Source of the DNA: Jongsikchunia kroppenstedtii DSM 45133 | GTDB lineage: Bacteria > Actinomycetota > Actinomycetes > Mycobacteriales > Mycobacteriaceae | DNA: 64,000 nucleotides | NCBI RefSeq assembly: GCF_000380485.1 | Contig: NZ_AQYG01000051.1 | Span: 372,001 to 436,000 of the forward strand | Direction of reading: 5' to 3' | Part shown: positions 63,595 through 64,000 of the stretch, piece after piece | How the letters are laid out: each line of letters starts with the position of its first letter | Numbering within the stretch: the first letter of the stretch is position 1 | Made by a program: the position numbers and the translations under genes | The notes under the pieces: model-generated | Told to the model about the DNA's origin: nothing | Databases searched by the model: none | The model's input: the letters and a program-made list of their open reading frames with translations, nothing else

Positions 63595-64000
63595 ATGCAT
63601 GGCGGATCGGCGATACTCAGGGGCATCGGCCGCTTCACGGGCCGCTACGCCTGGTGGATCATCGCCTTCTGGATCGCGCTCGCCGGCGTGCTCAATGTCG
63701 CGATCCCCCAGCTCGAGCAGACCGTATCCAAGCATTCCGCGCCCTTCCTGCCCGGCGACCTGCCCGGCAACGAGACGCTTCGGCAGATGTCGAAGGACTT
63801 CGGCGCGGCACCGTCGTCCGCCGTCGGCAGCATCGTCATGTCGGCGGATCGGCCGATCTCGCACCAGGACGATGCCTACTATCAGCGGCTGGTCGGCAGC
63901 CTGGTCGCCGACCACGACGCCGTCGCGTACGTGCTCGACATGTACGGCAAACCCGCTACCCGAGAGGTCGCGCTCAGCCCCGACAAGCAGGCGATCAATC
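63595..64000 (+). CDS. MMPL/RND-family transporter, partial
   Basis: 135 N-terminal residues remain before the window edge. One transmembrane helix (WWIIAFWIALAGVLNVAIP) leads into the periplasmic porter region; FLPGDLPGNETLRQMSKDFG matches the N-terminal MMPL pattern. MmpL transporters export lipids or siderophores at the inner membrane. ATG at 63595 has GAGGA 5 bases upstream. The gene continues beyond the window and is under the palindrome-controlled promoter. Confidence 0.85.
   Translation, partial: MHGGSAILRGIGRFTGRYAWWIIAFWIALAGVLNVAIPQLEQTVSKHSAPFLPGDLPGNETLRQMSKDFGAAPSSAVGSIVMSADRPISHQDDAYYQRLVGSLVADHDAVAYVLDMYGKPATREVALSPDKQAIN

Overview
The window is a chromosomal stretch of a high-GC actinobacterium of the order Mycobacteriales. 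The gene order follows, as I remember it, the M. tuberculosis Rv3193c to Rv3226c segment: UPF0182 protein, PDZ/Lon-like protease, DUF2342 protein, ThiF-like protein, ABC1 kinase, whiB7, uvrD2, mycoredoxin, nudC, TrkA-type channel, adnB-adnA, alpha/beta hydrolase, alkyltransferase-like protein, moeZ, DUF3152, TetR, DUF3107, ferritin-like protein, rhlE, Rv3212-like, ParA, Gpm2-like phosphatase, DAG kinase, whiB1, pdtaS, biotinyl protein, rshA-sigH, SRAP protein. A Gordonia-like genus is likely, but the sequence alone does not prove it.

1-9.1 kb: partial NAD(P)-dependent epimerase divergent from a MocR regulator; membrane molybdopterin oxidoreductase; HxlR regulator divergent from a thiolase; DUF2630 protein; initiator tRNA-Met with its own terminator; UPF0182 membrane protein. 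9.1-16.4 kb: housekeeping block ending in two tandem, partly gene-converted ABC1/UbiB kinases separated by a long perfect hairpin.

16.5-18.8 kb: the main accessory island. It encodes a Sec-secreted protein with a C-terminal HNH-like nuclease signature, a cytosolic protein joined to it by an ATGA overlap (candidate immunity protein), and a proline-rich single-pass membrane protein. It lies between the ABC1 kinase genes and whiB7, contains TTA codons and is less GC-rich than its surroundings.

18.9-36 kb: whiB7 with a complete attenuated leader (promoter, uORF, terminator), uvrD2, thioesterase/TetR pair, mycoredoxin behind a SigH-type promoter, UppP, arylamine N-acetyltransferase, NudC, potassium channel, the AdnAB end-resection helicase-nuclease, and an O6-alkylguanine ATL protein. 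36-44.3 kb: MarR/oxidoreductase pair, TIGR02569 protein, NCS1 permease and the full ureABCFGD operon. 44.3-57 kb: MFS exporter, moeZ, DUF3152, TetR, RhlE, ParA and others.

57-64 kb: stress regulation. whiB1 lies behind two CRP-like sites; pdtaS follows; a 24-residue bL37 gene has its own terminator; rshA-sigH lies behind a SigH-type autoregulatory promoter that may also produce an N-terminally extended SigH. The window ends with YbaK, a conserved protein, SRAP and a partial MMPL transporter behind a 25-bp perfect palindrome. DNA repair (UvrD2, AdnAB, ATL, SRAP) and thiol/antibiotic stress control (WhiB7, WhiB1, SigH/RshA, mycoredoxin, NudC) dominate. I saw no CRISPR array, insertion sequence or rRNA.
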